A stretch of DNA of 64,000 nt from assembly GCF_029952955.1 (NCBI RefSeq), contig NZ_JASATX010000003.1, forward strand, positions 124,001 through 188,000. Reading direction: 5' to 3'. Shown one piece after another: positions 1 to 7,657 of this stretch. The notes beneath the pieces are model-generated. The model was given only the letters and a program-made list of their open reading frames with translations, was not told the origin of the DNA and made no database searches. The stretch comes from Ruicaihuangia caeni. GTDB taxonomy: Bacteria > Actinomycetota > Actinomycetes > Actinomycetales > Microbacteriaceae. A program made the position numbers and the translations under genes. Every line of letters begins with the position of its first letter. Within the stretch, counting starts at the first letter, position 1.

Positions 1-1076
1 AGTTGGGCCCGAGGACCATTGGCATGGACAGCGACCTGCAGCCCGGCTTCGGCGGCGCGCAGAAGCGTGTCGCGCAAGTACTCCTCATCGAGGGCGATAT
101 GGCCGTGATTATGCGGTTCGCCGACGTACGCGGTGTCGAGCGCCGCGTTCTTCGCCGAGTACCCGCCGTCGGAGAAGAGCTTGAGCCCGCGCACGCCGAA
201 CCCCTCATGCGCGCCCGTCACACCGAGCGCCCTCCGCCAGTCGAGCGCGTCATCGAGCGGCAGCGTGCCGGGCACCCACAGATAGGTGCGCACGTTCACG
301 GGGTTCTCGTTGCGCGCGGCGAGCGATTCCATCGCACGCAGCCCGGCATGGGTCTCCGAGATCTCGCCGATCGTCGTCACGCCATTGGCAGCGAACAGCT
401 CGCGGAACCCGCCGCGCAGGGCGTCTTCGATCTCATCGTCGGCGGGGCCGGTCACCGGCATGAGCGAGTCCATCTCCTTGACCACACCGGTCGGCTCACC
501 CCGCTCATCACGCTCGACGACGGGTTTGCCGCTCAGGCTGCCCGCCGGCTCTCGGTACTCGCGATCGATGCCGAGCTCGGCCAGCGCGGCCGAGTTGAGC
601 GCGGATATGTGCCCGCCTGCGCGCACGGCGATGGGCACCGTCGCACTGACCCGGTCGAGTTCGGCGCGGGTCGGCAGCCGGCCGTCGCGCAACTTGCGGT
701 CGAGGAAGAGGTTGCCCTGCCCGACTACCCACCCCTCCCGACGCTCGGCGACCGCATTCGAGAGCCGGGCGAGCACGTCCTCGACAGTCGCACAGTGGGG
801 CGCTCTGCAGTCCACGGTGCCCCACGCGGCTCGCACGGCCACTTCGCCGTGGGCGTGCACGTCGATGAATCCCGGCATGATGGTGCGGTCGCCGAAGTCG
901 GTGACCGGGATGCCCGCGGCTTGAGCAGCGGCTACCTCCTCGCGCGTCACATACCCGGCGATCGATCCGCCGTCAGTGCGGATGCCGATGGCGCCGGCGG
1001 GTGCCTCGGCGTCCATGCTCCGAATAGTGCCGGCAACCCAGACCGCCTCACGTGAGACGACAGCGGACTCAGACAC
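1..1076 (-). CDS. Amidohydrolase family 3 (YtcJ-like), C-terminus outside window
   Basis: Metal-dependent hydrolase of the amidohydrolase superfamily, expected to cleave a C-N bond of an amide or imidate in the cytoplasm; the substrate is not known. About 358 codons are present and the frame stays open to the left edge, so the protein is partial. After an N-terminal beta-sandwich stretch the metal site FIDVHAHGE lies at about residues 70-78; KLFSDGG (near 297) and VAVHAN (near 350) fit the later active-site strands. The GTG start at 1076 overlaps the monooxygenase stop by 8 bases, so the two genes are translationally coupled. An oxygenase followed by an amidase-type hydrolase suggests stepwise degradation of a nitrogenous compound (inference). 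Confidence 0.85.
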   Translation of the reverse strand, partial: MSESAVVSREAVWVAGTIRSMDAEAPAGAIGIRTDGGSIAGYVTREEVAAAQAAGIPVTDFGDRTIMPGFIDVHAHGEVAVRAAWGTVDCRAPHCATVEDVLARLSNAVAERREGWVVGQGNLFLDRKLRDGRLPTRAELDRVSATVPIAVRAGGHISALNSAALAELGIDREYREPAGSLSGKPVVERDERGEPTGVVKEMDSLMPVTGPADDEIEDALRGGFRELFAANGVTTIGEISETHAGLRAMESLAARNENPVNVRTYLWVPGTLPLDDALDWRRALGVTGAHEGFGVRGLKLFSDGGYSAKNAALDTAYVGEPHNHGHIALDEEYLRDTLLRAAEAGLQVAVHANGPRAQ

Positions 1077-2148
1077 GCGCGAGCCCCGCATCCTGCCGCT
1101 CTACGACCGGAATGACTTCAGCCCCGATCAGACGGAGTGAGTCCATGATCGCCTCGTGTCCCATGCCGTCGATGCGCAGGAGCACCTCGTCGACGCCCAT
1201 CGACTCGAGCCGCTGGAGCCGCTCAATGAAGTCGTCGGGCGTGCCGACCATGACGGACGGGCTCGTCTTGCACAGCCACTCGAGATCATCGCGGTGCTCG
1301 ATGAGCGCCTTGATCTCTTCGAGGTAGCCGTAACCGGGGTTGTCGGCGAGTGGAATGTAGAGGTCAAGGATGAACTCGAAGTAGTGCCGCACCACATCGC
1401 CCGCGATCTCAAGGGCCTGTTGCCGAGTCGGCGCGCAGAACGCGGAAGCGACGTAGAGGCCCGAGTAGTCGTTGGGTGCCAGTACGGCGCTGTGATCGCT
1501 TGAGCCGAACGATTCCCGATATGCGTCGAGGCACTCCTGCAGGTAGGGGAAACCGAAGTAGTTCTCGAAGGTGATCACGCCGATGCCACGCTTTCCGGCG
1601 TTGTGGTGCGACTCGACACTCGATGCAGCGACTGAGACCGGCGGATGCGGCAGGGTCACTGGTGTCGGCATGATCTGCCGCTTCGGAAAGCTCCAGACCG
1701 GCCCTTCGTGCTCGACCTCGGGCTGGCTGATGGCCTTCATGAGCAGATCCATCGAGTCGTCCCACTGCGCACGTGTTTCCTTGGGGTCGACTCCGAAGGC
1801 CTTGAGTGTCGGGATGTTGTTGGACCGCGCGGTGCAGATCTCTGCACGTCCATTCGAGACGATGTCGAGAGTGGCGAGGCGCTCGGCGACCAGCACCGGA
1901 TGGTTCCATTTGAGCATCACCGAGGCCATCGTGCGCAGCTTGATGCTGCTGGTCTGCGCCGCGATCGCCGAGTACAGCACCTCTGGCGCCGCGACCGAGA
2001 AATGCGGCGGGCTGAAGTGCTGTTCCGAAGTTCCCCAAGTTGAGAACCCGAGTTCGTCGGCGAGCTTCACCTCCTTGATCATCTGGTGGTACCGCTCCGC
2101 AACGGTAGTGCCGACAAGGTCGCCTTCCTGAAGGAGTCCTACGCGCAT
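1069..2148 (-). CDS. LLM-class (luciferase-like) flavin-dependent monooxygenase
   Basis: A 359-residue flavin monooxygenase of the bacterial luciferase superfamily, which uses reduced FMN and O2 to oxidise organic substrates. It opens MRVGLLQEGDL and carries GTSEQHF at residues 39-45, the position of the family's conserved E-H-(H)-F; the TIM-barrel pattern of the family runs through SVMLKWNHPV and the C-terminal VDEVLLRI. An in-frame start farther upstream is possible, but the ATG at 2148 is preceded by AAAGGACAG and begins at the domain boundary. It needs FMNH2 from a partner; a flavin reductase of the right type lies at 5300. It is divergent from the double Lrp regulator at 2235 and leads into the amidohydrolase. 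Confidence 0.9.
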   Translation of the reverse strand: MRVGLLQEGDLVGTTVAERYHQMIKEVKLADELGFSTWGTSEQHFSPPHFSVAAPEVLYSAIAAQTSSIKLRTMASVMLKWNHPVLVAERLATLDIVSNGRAEICTARSNNIPTLKAFGVDPKETRAQWDDSMDLLMKAISQPEVEHEGPVWSFPKRQIMPTPVTLPHPPVSVAASSVESHHNAGKRGIGVITFENYFGFPYLQECLDAYRESFGSSDHSAVLAPNDYSGLYVASAFCAPTRQQALEIAGDVVRHYFEFILDLYIPLADNPGYGYLEEIKALIEHRDDLEWLCKTSPSVMVGTPDDFIERLQRLESMGVDEVLLRIDGMGHEAIMDSLRLIGAEVIPVVERQDAGLARV

Positions 2149-2234
2149 GTCGCTGTCCTTTCTGTGTGATCCGGAATGGGCCGGGGCATCCGCGCCTCGG
2201 CAGCGGCCGGTCCGCTGATTGGTAAGTTCTTCGC

Positions 2235-3239
2235 GTGAGCGAAGACGTGAGCCAGGCATTCGACGCAGAGTCGCGCAGTAGTAGCGCGGCGATCGCCGAC
2301 CCCATCGACCTGGCGCTGATCCGAGAGCTTCAAGCGAACGGGCGCGCGACCTACGCCGAACTCGCTGCGGCGGCGGGCGTGACCGAGAAGACCGCGCATC
2401 GTCGAGTGGGCCGCCTGATCGCAGATGAGGTGGTTCGCATTGCGGCCGTGACTGATCCGGCCGTGCTGGGCTATACGGCGGCCGCGCTGCTCGGCATCCG
2501 CCTCACGCCTGGAAGCCGAGCAGCCGACTTGGTGGAGCGTCTCAAGAGTCTCGAGCGCGTCGACTACATCGTGACCACCTCGGGCCGGTTCCCGGTGCAG
2601 GTCGAAGTCGTCTGTCGAGACGAGTCGGAACTCGCAGCGCTCGTCGATGACACGATCCGGGTGATGCCGGGGGTGCGTGACATCGACTTGCTGCCGTACT
2701 TGCGTCTTCATTACCAGCAAGCCCGCTTCCATGCAGGTGAATTGACGCGTCTCAGCGGCGTCCGGCCCCGCGCCCTCGACGACCTCGACCGCAATATCGT
2801 CGAACAGTTCGCTCTCAACGGCCGCGCGGCGTTCGTGGAGGTCGCCGCACGGATCGGCGTGTCTCAGGTGAAGCTGCGGCAGCGATTCCAGCGCCTCATC
2901 GACTCGAACACGATGAAGGTGATGGCGATCGTCAACCCGCTGCAGCTTGGGCTCTCGGCAGTGGCCTGGGTCGAGATCAAGGTCGATCAAGGTCACCGGG
3001 TCGAGGAGATCGCCGAGACGCTCACTACGCAGCCAAGCGTGTCGTACCTCGCGCTCACCTTCGGACGCTGCGACATCCTTGTCGAGGTAGTGTGCGCCGA
3101 CAAGGAGGAGTTGAACGTCTTGCTCAACGAAAGGCTTCGGTTCGTCCCCGGTGTCGGCGAGTTCACGGTGTCGCAGTATTTCGATCTCGTCTACAAGCCG
3201 CTGCTGCCGCCTCAACCGGCGACACCGGTCACGCGATAG
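2235..3239 (+). CDS. Lrp/AsnC regulator with two complete tandem modules
   Basis: A 334-residue transcription factor about twice the usual Lrp size. Two HTH-plus-RAM modules follow each other: HTH one at about residues 24-66 (with AELAAAAGVTEKTAHRRVGRL), ligand domain to about 170, then HTH two at about 182-224 (EVAARIGVSQVKLRQRFQRL) and a second ligand domain ending near 320. The GTG start at 2235 follows a TAAGTT -10 box by 6 bases, so a leaderless transcript is likely. It is divergent from the monooxygenase-amidohydrolase operon and faces the aldehyde dehydrogenase, so it probably senses a pathway metabolite (inference). Confidence 0.9.
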   Translation: MSEDVSQAFDAESRSSSAAIADPIDLALIRELQANGRATYAELAAAAGVTEKTAHRRVGRLIADEVVRIAAVTDPAVLGYTAAALLGIRLTPGSRAADLVERLKSLERVDYIVTTSGRFPVQVEVVCRDESELAALVDDTIRVMPGVRDIDLLPYLRLHYQQARFHAGELTRLSGVRPRALDDLDRNIVEQFALNGRAAFVEVAARIGVSQVKLRQRFQRLIDSNTMKVMAIVNPLQLGLSAVAWVEIKVDQGHRVEEIAETLTTQPSVSYLALTFGRCDILVEVVCADKEELNVLLNERLRFVPGVGEFTVSQYFDLVYKPLLPPQPATPVTR

Positions 3240-3251
3240 CCGACGCACGAG

Positions 3252-4748
3252 TCAGCCCACCCAGACGGTCTTCGTCTCGAGGAACTTCTCCACCGCGTCG
3301 GGCCCGCAGTCGCGCCCAAGCCCGGACTGCTTCGATCCCCCCCAAGGCGCATTGGCAGCCCAGTCGGCGTAGGTGTTCACCCATACACGGCCGACCTCGA
3401 GCCTGTCGGCGATCGAGTGCACGCGCGTGACATCGGAGGTCCAGAGCCCGGCAGTGAGTCCGTAGCGCGAAGCGTTGGCGCGGGCGATCAAGTCATCATC
3501 GTCGTCAAAGGTCTGCACGATGAGCACTGGTCCGAAGATCTCGTCCGTGGTGACTGCTTCAGCATCCGTCGGATCCAGCACGATCGTCGGGTCGTAGAAG
3601 AACCCGCCGTCGCGCGAGCTGATGCCTCCACGAGTGATCGACGCGGCACCCCTGCGCGCTTGCTCCACATACGAGTTGACCTTGTCTCGGTGCTGAGCCG
3701 ATACGAGCGGCCCCATAGTGCTCGCGCTGTCAAGACTCGGTCCGACGACGATCGCGTCGGTGTATTGGTGGATGACATCGAGCACGTCGTCGCGCACGTC
3801 GCGGTGCACCAGCACCCTTGACCCGGCGAAGCACACTTGCCCCGAGTAGAAGAATGCGGTCACGGCCGCGGCCGTCGCCGCCTTCTGCACATCAGCATCA
3901 GGGAAGATGATGTTCGGGTTCTTCCCACCGAGCTCCAGCGAGATCGGCTTCAGCGCAGCGCCCGCTTCGGCTGCGAGTTGCCGACCGACGCGATCTGAGC
4001 CGGTGAAGGTGATACCCCGAACAAGCGGGTGCGAGGTCAGCGCCGCCCCGGTGGTCTCCCCCCGCCCGGTGACGACGCTCACAACGCCTTCGGGAACGCC
4101 CGCTTCGACCGCGAGTTCCGCCAGGCGCAGAGTCGAGAGCGAAGTGAGTTCGCTCGGTTTGATCACGACTGCGTTCCCCGCGGCGAGCGCCGGCGCGATC
4201 TTGATCGCTGCTTGGCACAGCGGGAAGTTCCATGGCGTGATGGCCGCAACGACGCCGAGCGGATCCTTCTTCGTATAGACCAGGTGATCGGCCGACGCTA
4301 CTGGAACCACGCTTCCGAGGATCTTCGTTGGCCAACCCGCGTAGTAGCGGAACTGCTCGACAGCGAGCGCCACATCGACGGCCTCGACATAGCCGACGGG
4401 CTTCCCGCTTTCGAGCGCGTCGTACTGCGCGAGCTCTGTCGCGTGCTGCTCCATGAGGTCAGCGAGGCGGTGCAGCACACGCTCGCGTTCGAATGGCGAG
4501 AACCGCTTCCACGACCCAGTAAACGCGTCGTGTGCATGGCGCACGGTGCGGTCGACCTCTTCGGCGTTCGTCTCGGCGACGTGCACAAGCAGTTGACCGG
4601 TCGCGGGATCGAGCGAGGCAATCCGCTCACCCTTTGCCGCCCGCGACTCGACCTCGGCGATGAATGCCTCGACCTCGGGCAGCGCGCCGGGCTGCGTGCG
4701 CCTCTGCTCGAAAGCGTGCTCCTGAACGTCTGAACTCGTGATGGTCAC
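3252..4748 (-). CDS. NAD(P)-dependent aldehyde dehydrogenase
   Basis: A 498-residue ALDH-superfamily enzyme that oxidises an aldehyde to the carboxylate. All hallmarks are present: PWNF at 172-175, KPSE at 198-201, the cofactor loop FTGSDRVG at 248-255, general base Glu272 in LELGG, and nucleophile Cys306 in GQVCFAGSR. The start is GTG at 4748 with AGAGGA six bases upstream. It converges on the Lrp gene, leaving only 12 bases between stops, and diverges from the EthD gene across a regulated-looking 170-base promoter region. The exact aldehyde cannot be inferred. Confidence 0.93.
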   Translation of the reverse strand: MTITSSDVQEHAFEQRRTQPGALPEVEAFIAEVESRAAKGERIASLDPATGQLLVHVAETNAEEVDRTVRHAHDAFTGSWKRFSPFERERVLHRLADLMEQHATELAQYDALESGKPVGYVEAVDVALAVEQFRYYAGWPTKILGSVVPVASADHLVYTKKDPLGVVAAITPWNFPLCQAAIKIAPALAAGNAVVIKPSELTSLSTLRLAELAVEAGVPEGVVSVVTGRGETTGAALTSHPLVRGITFTGSDRVGRQLAAEAGAALKPISLELGGKNPNIIFPDADVQKAATAAAVTAFFYSGQVCFAGSRVLVHRDVRDDVLDVIHQYTDAIVVGPSLDSASTMGPLVSAQHRDKVNSYVEQARRGAASITRGGISSRDGGFFYDPTIVLDPTDAEAVTTDEIFGPVLIVQTFDDDDDLIARANASRYGLTAGLWTSDVTRVHSIADRLEVGRVWVNTYADWAANAPWGGSKQSGLGRDCGPDAVEKFLETKTVWVG

Positions 4749-4810
4749 GGCTCGTCCTCTCGTCTTTGAGTACCGACGTGAGACAGCAAATCACTGATTC
4801 CTGTCCCACA

Positions 4811-4884
4811 CAAGCCGATTTGGATAGATTTAGGTACTTGACTTTAGTGAAATGTCGTTTTTATGGTTCATGCAAGCCGAATTG
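4811..4884. promoter_or_regulatory. Divergent control region with promoter and a 12-bp direct repeat
   Basis: Between the aldehyde dehydrogenase (minus) and the EthD gene (plus) there is a plus-strand promoter: TTGACT at 4838-4843, 18 bases, then TATGGT at 4862-4867. It is bracketed by two direct repeats, CAAGCCGATTTG (4811-4822) and CAAGCCGAATTG (4873-4884), 11 of 12 identical and 62 bp apart start to start. The DNA is AT-rich compared with its surroundings. The repeat spacing, close to six helical turns, suits a regulator that wraps or loops DNA such as an Lrp protein; the regulator at 2235 is the obvious candidate (inference). Confidence 0.55.
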
Positions 4885-4919
4885 CCGGCCGACCCCTCCC
4901 CTGAACGAGAGGAGACGCG

Positions 4920-5252
4920 ATGTACGACGTCTTCGCCATCTATGACCACCCGAGCGACCCTGAGGCGTTCAATGCGCACTACGAGCGCGTGCACGCACCC
5001 CTGACGCGCCGGATGCCGGGCCTGCTCGAGTTCGAGTGGGGCGTCGCGGCGCCAGGTTCGAGTGTCCATGTGATCGCTCGTATGACCTTCGCCGACGAGG
5101 CGAGCGCTGATGCGGGGCTCACCTCACCGGAGGGCACCGCGGCGGTCGAAGACCTGCAGAACTTCGCGGCAGCAGGCGTGACTGTCATCCGCGCACCTCG
5201 GGCACTTGGCACAGCCGTCCTCGGCGTCGAGCCTGCCGACGCGTCCCGGTGA
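4920..5252 (+). CDS. EthD-type small alpha/beta-barrel protein
   Basis: A 110-residue protein of the EthD family, a dimeric alpha+beta barrel fold found beside monooxygenases in degradation pathways. It opens MYDVFAIYDHPSDPEAFNAHY and has the typical H-x-P-L/M-x-P-G region (VHAPLTRRMPGLLEFEWG). A strong Shine-Dalgarno, GAGAGGAG, lies five bases before the ATG. The next reading frame begins just past its stop, and the two genes probably form one transcript with the flavin reductase. EthD proteins are often required but have no settled enzymatic role. Confidence 0.82.
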   Translation: MYDVFAIYDHPSDPEAFNAHYERVHAPLTRRMPGLLEFEWGVAAPGSSVHVIARMTFADEASADAGLTSPEGTAAVEDLQNFAAAGVTVIRAPRALGTAVLGVEPADASR

Positions 5253-5299
5253 CGCGGCAGCAAGCAACGCGATCAGCAGCAAACCCAGTGAGGAACCAC

Positions 5300-5833
5300 A
5301 TGAACACCACTGCAATCGGCCACACCCGGCGCAAGGACAGCGCGGCACGGACGCCTGAGAAGCACGACGAACTCATCGCCATCGTGAAGGCGGCAAACCG
5401 CAGCCTCCCTACCGGAGTGTCCGTGGTCACAGGGCGCGACGCCGAACGACCGGTCGGCCTGGTCGTCAATGCTTACTCGAGCGTCTCACTGGAACCAGCC
5501 AGCGTGCTCGTCTGCGTCAACCGTTCGTCATCGAGCCACGATTACTTGCACGCGAGCCCCTTCATCGCGGTGAATTTCCTCGCCCACGACCAAGAGGAGA
5601 TCGCTAGGCGCTTCGCCGTATCGGGCGGCGACAAGTTCGCAGACCTTGACTGGCACCCCGGCGTGAATGGATCGCCGCTGCTCGCCGGCACATCCGCGCA
5701 CTTCGAGATCGAAGTGGATGAACGCCTGGCCGCCCACACGCACACGATCTTCATCGGTCGCATCGTTGATGCGATGACGCATGGCAGCGAGCCGTTGCTG
5801 TACAAGGATGGTCGGTTCCACGACATCTTCTGA
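5300..5833 (+). CDS. Flavin reductase (HpaC/DIM6-type NAD(P)H:FMN oxidoreductase)
   Basis: A 177-residue flavin-reductase-like protein that supplies reduced flavin to a partner oxygenase. Family features are LPTGVSVVTGRDAERPVGLVVNAYSSVSLEPASVLVCVN near the N-terminus, HASPFIAVNFLA mid-protein and the C-terminal HTIFIGRIVDA...PLLYKDGRFHDIF. The ATG at 5300 has GAGGAACC upstream; an in-frame start at 5249 would overlap the EthD stop and is less likely. The most plausible client is the LLM monooxygenase at 1069-2148, making a two-component system split over two divergent transcripts (inference). Confidence 0.9.
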   Translation: MNTTAIGHTRRKDSAARTPEKHDELIAIVKAANRSLPTGVSVVTGRDAERPVGLVVNAYSSVSLEPASVLVCVNRSSSSHDYLHASPFIAVNFLAHDQEEIARRFAVSGGDKFADLDWHPGVNGSPLLAGTSAHFEIEVDERLAAHTHTIFIGRIVDAMTHGSEPLLYKDGRFHDIF

Positions 5834-5997
5834 TCGACCTGCACCAACGCAACGACGGCGGCTCCCCTTCCGGCTCCTTTCGAGGGGCGCCGCCGTCGGA
5901 CCGATGTGTCAGAAACGTGACAGTGAACGAGCGATGACCTGTGCCAGCAGGCGCGCTGAGGCACGAGACCGCCTCCACGTAGAGGGTCGCGGCTCGG

Positions 5998-6432
5998 TCA
6001 GTCGAGCGGGAGGGGTGCGTTCGCGCTGTCGAGATGCTCGACGGTGGTGAAGATGAGGTCTTCGTCGCCGATGTTCTGGATGTCGTGGAGCAGGAACTCT
6101 CCCTCTCCGAACGAGTAGTGCCGTGTCTCCCCCTGCGGGTACTCCACGATCCGCGTCGTGCCGTCGGCGGTGTGCTGCAGGCTCTTCCCTGCGGTGACGG
6201 CGGTCCAGAAGTAGTCGAGCACATGGCGGTGCACGTGCCACCGCTGCCCAGGTGCGAGGTGGATCTCCCACACCCGCACGCGCTCGTTCTGACTCAACAG
6301 CCGTGAACCCACGTGGCCGTCGAACTCATAGCGCTCGAAGTCGGCCTTGACCTCGTCGGACCAGCCTTCGAAGTTCTCGGCGACGAGTTCTCCTGCGAGG
6401 GCGATGTCACTCGGGAGGTTGCTCGAGATCAT
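5998..6432 (-). CDS. Cupin-fold protein
   Basis: A 144-residue single cupin domain. The metal-binding motif one region reads PGQRWHVHRHVLDYFW, the YPQGETRHYSFGEGEF segment forms the middle, and motif two is weak (LLHDIQNIGDEDLIF) with one recognisable histidine. It could be a metal-dependent isomerase or dioxygenase, or a sensor of a pathway intermediate. Its ATG overlaps the TGA of the NIPSNAP-type gene by four bases (ATGA at 6429-6432), so it is translated second in that pair. Function is not assignable. Confidence 0.8.
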   Translation of the reverse strand: MISSNLPSDIALAGELVAENFEGWSDEVKADFERYEFDGHVGSRLLSQNERVRVWEIHLAPGQRWHVHRHVLDYFWTAVTAGKSLQHTADGTTRIVEYPQGETRHYSFGEGEFLLHDIQNIGDEDLIFTTVEHLDSANAPLPLD

Positions 6433-6761
6433 GCGCCCTGGTCCTCCATCTGCTTCACCGGGAGCTCCTCGAGCACACGCACTTCAAGCGACTCGACGAA
6501 CTTGCCCCGCACGTCGCCGAGCGCCACACGAGGGGGGTTCGAGAAGAACTCGTTCTCCTGCCGCTCGACGCTGTCGGCCGATTCGAACTGCCGGATCCAC
6601 ACGAACTCGTCGGGGTCCGCGGTGTTCCGCGAGGCGAAGGGCACCGGGATGCCGACCTCGTGGTGCAGCGGCACGAGCTTGTCGTGGAACAGCTCCAGCC
6701 ACTCGTCCATCAGTCCTTGCCGTATGCGATAGATCCGCAATTGGGAGACCAGGGCCATCGC
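6429..6761 (-). CDS. NIPSNAP-type dimeric alpha/beta-barrel protein
   Basis: A 110-residue NIPSNAP-family-like protein: LRIYRIRQGLMDEWLELFHDKLVPLHHEVGIPV is the classic opening, followed by FVWIRQFESADSVERQENEFF. The start at 6761 is preferred because GAAGGAG sits eight bases before it. It belongs to the same fold superclass as EthD, so this locus carries two such small barrel proteins. It heads a two-gene transcript with the cupin and diverges from the racemase-like gene. Confidence 0.78.
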   Translation of the reverse strand, partial: AMALVSQLRIYRIRQGLMDEWLELFHDKLVPLHHEVGIPVPFASRNTADPDEFVWIRQFESADSVERQENEFFSNPPRVALGDVRGKFVESLEVRVLEELPVKQMEDQGA

Positions 6762-6813
6762 GAACAACTCCTTCGTCGTCAATCAGCGCCGGGGTTCATG
6801 CCCGGTGAACTAG

Positions 6814-6829
6814 TGTATTCAGAATAACA
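6814..6829. promoter_or_regulatory. Near-perfect palindrome TGTATTC-A-GAATAACA, likely operator
   Basis: Positions 6814-6829 read TGTATTCAGAATAACA; apart from one extra A the two arms are exact complements around a central A. It lies between the divergent NIPSNAP-type (6761) and racemase-like (6844) starts, just where promoters of both should be. The protein that binds it is unknown; GntR-family sites have this general shape. Confidence 0.45.
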
Positions 6830-6843
6830 GGTCATCAGAGGAG

Positions 6844-7578
6844 ATGAGTACTTTGCTCGAGGAAGAGAATCGCCCGGACTCCCCGTCGGAGAACCAACAG
6901 GCACCGTACGCCGCGCCCTACGAAGGGAAGCGAATCGCGTTCGTCCACACCCTGGGGGCGCTGGCGCCCGTGTTCGATCAACTGGTCGCTGAGCACCTCC
7001 CCGGGGCAGTTGCGACCCATGTCGTCGACGACGGCTTCTACGAGGCCGAGTTCGCGGCGGGCGCCCTCGACGAGACGGAGCAGCGCCGCTTGGTCGAACA
7101 TCTCAACGATGGCGAGGCTGCCGAAGCCGACATCTCAGTGGTGACGTGCTCGTTCCTCGGCACCTACGTCGACGAGCTCGCCCATGAGGCGAATGGCTCG
7201 TGGCTGCGCATCGACCTCGCGATGGCGGAAGCCGCCTTGGCGATCGGCGACCGCATCGGTGTACTCGCGACTGCGGAATCGTCGTACCGGTCGACGGTGC
7301 AGTTGCTGGAGCGCCTCGCCAGCGAAGCGGCACGCGAGGTGCAGCTCAGCGCACACCTGGTCGAAGGCGCGTTCGCCGCGTTGGAGCGCGGCGACCTCGA
7401 CACCCACAACTCGGCGGTCGCGGATGCGATCGCGTCGGTGCAGGGCGAGGTCGATGTCATCGTGCTGTCGCAGGCTTCGATGGCCCAGGCGATCGCGACC
7501 ATGACCGAGCAGCCGACCGTGCCCGTGCTGACGAGCCCAGTGCTGTGCTTCAAGCGGCTGCGCGAGGTGCTCGCGTAG
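6844..7578 (+). CDS. Aspartate/glutamate-racemase-superfamily enzyme, atypical active site
   Basis: A protein of up to 244 residues with the Asp/Glu/hydantoin racemase fold: nucleotide-like opening KRIAFVHTLGALAPVF, first catalytic loop VVTCSFLG with Cys102, and the second loop IVLSQASM at 206-213. Family racemases place a second cysteine in that loop (LGCTG), but here the equivalent residue is Gln210, so a two-base racemisation is unlikely and a lyase, decarboxylase or isomerase role is possible. The Shine-Dalgarno AGAGGAG abuts the ATG directly; TTG at 6853 (codon 4) has ideal spacing and may be the true start. It converges on the TRAP operon across a strong terminator. Confidence 0.8.
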   Translation: MSTLLEEENRPDSPSENQQAPYAAPYEGKRIAFVHTLGALAPVFDQLVAEHLPGAVATHVVDDGFYEAEFAAGALDETEQRRLVEHLNDGEAAEADISVVTCSFLGTYVDELAHEANGSWLRIDLAMAEAALAIGDRIGVLATAESSYRSTVQLLERLASEAAREVQLSAHLVEGAFAALERGDLDTHNSAVADAIASVQGEVDVIVLSQASMAQAIATMTEQPTVPVLTSPVLCFKRLREVLA

Positions 7579-7594
7579 AGCACTCTCGCACAAG

Positions 7595-7643
7595 CAAGAG
7601 GGGCGGATGCCGCGGTTCGAAGCCGCGGCATCCGCCCCTCTTG
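7595..7643. terminator. Bidirectional terminator with perfect 21-bp stem
   Basis: Left arm 7595-7615 and right arm 7623-7643 are exact inverse complements with a 7-base loop TTCGAAG. The right arm ends CTCTTGTG, giving a modest T-rich tail, and the left arm mirrors this. It sits between the convergent racemase-like and TRAP permease genes. Both arms contain the GGATGCC/GGCATCC word that recurs in the window. Confidence 0.88.
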
Positions 7644-7657
7644 TGTATCGACTCGCG

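Noticed and set aside
3-1055. Long open plus-strand frame opposite the amidohydrolase
   Set aside because: It is the antisense of a frame with clear FIDVHAH, KLFSDGG and VAVHAN motifs; its own translation is Arg/His-rich without domains, the usual GC-rich shadow.
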